This document shows positions 31,532 through 33,577 of a stretch of 33,577 nt of DNA, one piece after another. The notes beneath the pieces were generated by a model that was not told the origin of the DNA, did no database searches, and saw nothing but the letters and a program-made list of their open reading frames with translations. Source of the DNA: Priapulus caudatus (taxonomy: Eukaryota; Priapulida; Priapulimorpha; Priapulimorphida; Priapulidae); the NCBI RefSeq assembly GCF_000485595.1, contig NW_014577370.1, positions 2,501-36,077 of the forward strand, written 5' to 3'. Both the position numbers and the translations under genes were made by a program. Positions within the stretch are counted from its first letter, which is position 1. Each line of letters begins with the position of its first letter.

Positions 31532-31706
31532 CTGACAGAGAAGAATTGCGTTGAATGTGCCCTGCCACCAGTCGAGACGCCCCACCCATATGTCAGAGGT
31601 GGGGAGGATGCCTCCCGTAAGGGGGAACTCCAGCAGTAGGCTGACCACCGCAAACAGGTCGACATTAGCGGTGTAGATCGCAAATTCCACAAATACCGCC
31701 GATGTG
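31532..31706 (-). CDS. Polycystin-1-like, end of TOP (polycystin) domain
   Basis: One leading base plus 58 codons, ending in phase 0: TSAVFVEFAIYTANVDLFAV, then VSLLLEFPLTGGILPTSDIW and a Trp-rich end before S2. This is among the best conserved polycystin stretches (relatives read T-R-A-V-F-V-x-F-x-x-Y-N-x-N-x-N-L-F-x-x-V-x-x-L-x-E-F-P-x-T-G-G). The acceptor is acgtgttttgcag and the donor CAG|GTGAAG. The preceding exons (S1 and most of the TOP domain) should lie at higher coordinates, but the sequence there is a CT tract followed by tail exons. Confidence 0.92.
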
Positions 31707-31769
31707 CTGCAAAACACGTGTCAGGCTGTTAGCTATCTCAATCTTTCGCATTTTTCGCATTTTTCACTG

Positions 31770-31770
<1 letters not shown>

Positions 31771-31810
<40 letters not shown>

Positions 31811-31932
31811 TTCTCCCTCTCTCGCGCTTTCTCTCTCTCTCTCTCTCTCTCTCTTTCGCGCGCTCTCTCTCTCTCTCTCTCTCTTTCGCGCGCTCTCTCT
31901 CTCTCTCTCTTTCGCGCGCTCTCTCTCTCTCT
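31771..31932 (+). repeat. (CT)n microsatellite at duplication junction
   Basis: Four CT blocks separated by tttcgcgcg interruptions. It ends at 31932, and the clean tail copy begins at the next base. In transcription direction the RKSS repeat frame runs straight into this tract and reads Arg/Glu until a stop at 31764-31766, which is not a credible protein end. Confidence 0.92.
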
Positions 31933-32637
31933 ACTGAGCTAGCAGACGACTTCCGGGCGTCGGCTGAGCTAGCAGACGACTTCCGGGCGTCGGCTGAGCT
32001 AGCAGACGACTTCCGGGTGTCGGCTGAGCTATCGGACGACTTCCGTCTCGTTGCGACATTCGCGTAAGTAAGCGTGTCGTACGCTGCAGCTGCTATTCTG
32101 AGATTGTCGCGTTCTTGCACTTGGGTTTCGTCGGCACCGCTCTCACGCGCGAATGCGTGGCCGTCGATCGTATCTGTGGCTCCTCCCGTGCGTTCGTCTG
32201 CACCGACGCCGACTCGCTCCGTGAATCCCAACTCTGTTCTCTCTGGCTCTGACGCACGAGCGATCTTATGCGTTGCCTTCCCCGGCGGAAGCGGAGGTCT
32301 ACTCGTGATGACGTCGTGTTCGTCTGATTCCCAGTCGTCGGCCGTCATCGCGCCGACCGCTTCCTGAACCTCCATCTTTAACAGCATGTCGAGCTGACGC
32401 TGGAAGAGCGACGCGTCGAGACTGCCGCCGTCCGCGAAGCTTGGTAGCGCTCTGCGTGCATTTCTCTCGTTGTCGGCCATCTTTGATTGGGAGCCGTGCT
32501 GGTAGCTTGCAGGATCGTTGAGTCCTTGCTGTCGCTTGACCTCGTTGTAGCAGAGGTCAATGAGGCGGTCATTTTCACTGTCCAGGAAGGTTATGCTGTC
32601 CACCATGTCGCATAAACAATCCCACGTTGGGCCCAGC
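31932..32637 (-). CDS. Polycystin-1-like, coiled-coil and RKSS tail exon (clean copy)
   Basis: After the acceptor cctgtcttgcag, one base completes the Arg codon of exon 32991-33166. It then reads LGPTWDCLCDMVDSITFLDS, ENDRLIDLCYNEVKRQQG, a helical heptad-like stretch (SLFQRQLDMLLKMEVQEAVG), an acidic and proline segment, and four 10-residue RKSSxSSADx repeats. PKD1 tails also carry a coiled coil used for PKD2 partnering, so a similar role is plausible but inferred. No donor follows: the frame is cut at 31932 by the CT tract. The missing continuation is the exon at 24922-25750, which carries the same repeats in the same frame. Confidence 0.72.
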
Positions 32638-32865
32638 CTGCAAGACAGGCCACGAGGTTAATGACGTGACGCTAAGTCGAGACTATTGATGTGATCATAG
32701 CCATGTACAAAATACAAATACGCGTGTTTTTATAATTATATCTATGATGTGACGGAAATCCGTTACATTTCTGCACGGCATAAATCCACTAATACTGACG
32801 TCCTAAGATGGAAACCATATTCTGTGCGCAAAATAAAATGCTATCAGATATGTTCAATAAACAGC

Positions 32866-32867
<2 letters not shown>

Positions 32868-32910
<43 letters not shown>

Positions 32911-32945
32911 CAACAACAACAACAACAACAATAATAATAATATCA
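32868..32945 (+). repeat. (AAT)n and (AAC)n trinucleotide tract
   Basis: About 13 ataata units followed by nine acaaca units. It is clean here and scrambled in the parallel copy near 27020-27115. Confidence 0.93.
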
Positions 32946-32990
32946 ATAATAATCATAACAACAACGGTGATAAAAATAACATGGCATCAC

Positions 32991-33166
32991 CTTGCTATTC
33001 GCTCGTACACTTCTATCTCTGCATCCAGATCGCTGTAGCTGTCCGGGGAGGCGGGACTGGAGATTCTCCCCTCCTCGTCATCGGGTGGAGGCGAGCTAGC
33101 GTAGTCGTACCTCTCTATCTCGATGGTCACTGTCGACTCCGCGTTAAACTTCACATTGCGGAAGGC
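32991..33166 (-). CDS. Polycystin-1-like, acidic tail exon (clean copy)
   Basis: 58 codons plus two bases, with no ATG: AFRNVKFNAESTVTIEIERY, DYASSPPPDDEEGRISSPAS, then PDSYSDLDAEIEVYERIA-R. The opening resembles the F-R-x-K-V-R-F segment that follows the membrane-proximal tail in PKD1. The acceptor is acacctacacag and the donor AG|GTGATG, joining exactly in phase to the coiled-coil exon. The phase also fits the end proposed for exon 29029-29158. Acidic, Ser/Pro-rich and probably disordered in its middle. Confidence 0.7.
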
Positions 33167-33555
33167 CTGTGTAGGTGTAATGTAGCGTTAGAGCAAGATA
33201 CGTACGCCCGGGTCTATGTAAGTGCGCTTAGACCAGCGGGAGAGTGAATGGGGGCGCATCTCAAAATGGCCGAATGAATGATGTAAAGGAACGTGCTGAG
33301 TGTAGTGTATTCTGTAGCGTAGTGTATGTTGTATAGAGTATGTTATGTATTGATTAAAGGGGGAACGTCTAACGAACATATAATGTGATGAAACGTAGTA
33401 TAATGTAATACGACTGACTACCCGAAGTAAGATCAGCGTAGGTTTCCCGCTTCGAGTAGTTTGCCGTCAAACCCCTCTACGGGCTCAATTATAAATGGTT
33501 TATATAATCAAATAGTTTACACAATAAACGCGGCAACCACTAGAAAGCGTCGTCA
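33167..33555 (-). other. Intron of the clean tail copy
   Basis: No exon was recognised. It parallels about 27375-27815 of the noisy copy, including the 'acgcccgggtctatgtaa' word. Confidence 0.5.
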
Positions 33556-33577
33556 GCTGTACGGTGAAGGACGGAGG
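33556..33577 (+). repeat. Start of the ~36-bp minisatellite
   Basis: gctgtacggtgaaggacgga matches the unit of the array at 27815-28995; the window ends inside it. Confidence 0.7.

Noticed and set aside
32074-32367. Plus-strand 97-codon frame opposite the coiled-coil tail exon
   Set aside because: Shadow of the minus-strand exon, which has matching splice phase and family features.

Overview
The window reads as nuclear DNA from an animal, most likely a marine or other aquatic invertebrate. The genes are split into short exons of 73-240 bases with GT-AG introns, both recognisable genes belong to metazoan membrane-protein families, vertebrate-type TTAGGG telomeric motifs occur internally, and much of the rest is microsatellite and minisatellite. 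No rRNA, tRNA, CRISPR array or bacterial operon was seen. The species cannot be named from this sequence.

Two genes lie in convergent orientation. (1) On the plus strand, a tweety-homolog (TTYH) gene enters the window already in progress. Seven exons are recognised between 6355 and 21708, plus one candidate exon at 13689-13850. They encode the end of the first extracellular loop, transmembrane segments 3 to 5, and a cytoplasmic tail with a PPxY motif. Reading phases agree at every adjacent junction. The exon(s) for the start of the second extracellular loop were not found, and the first two membrane segments must lie upstream or were missed. (2) On the minus strand, a polycystin-1-like channel gene occupies about 24922-31706: the end of the TOP (polycystin) domain, S2-S3, S3/S4, S4-S5, pore-S6, a membrane-proximal tail exon and a serine-rich terminal exon.

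The most striking structural problem is in the right half. The polycystin tail (acidic exon, coiled-coil exon, RKSS repeat) appears twice in the same orientation. At 31933-33577 it is clean and in frame. At about 25751-29000 it is riddled with one- to three-base insertions and out of frame. The clean copy starts at exactly the homologous base (31933 matches 25697), directly after a (CT)n tract, and is fused to the intron before the S2 exons. A rearranged assembly or a low-fidelity gap fill explains this better than two real genes. The probable true order of the tail exons is 29657-29859, 29029-29158, 32991-33166, 31932-32637, 24922-25750.

The left half (1-6300) has no secure gene. It holds a 2.7-kb quasi-symmetric block bounded by opposed telomere-like tracts, a TG-rich core, a CRE-like minisatellite, a CTG/CAG repeat block, and a 31-bp tandem array interrupted by a 37-base perfect palindrome with a 7-base target duplication. 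The TTYH introns carry a 96-bp array whose units each contain a copy of a real 5' splice site. A 1.56-kb TIR transposon with a decayed reading frame sits inside that array. Further arrays share a TGAYRTCA core, and there are a pogo-like MITE, GA/CT tracts and palindromic AT-rich sequences.
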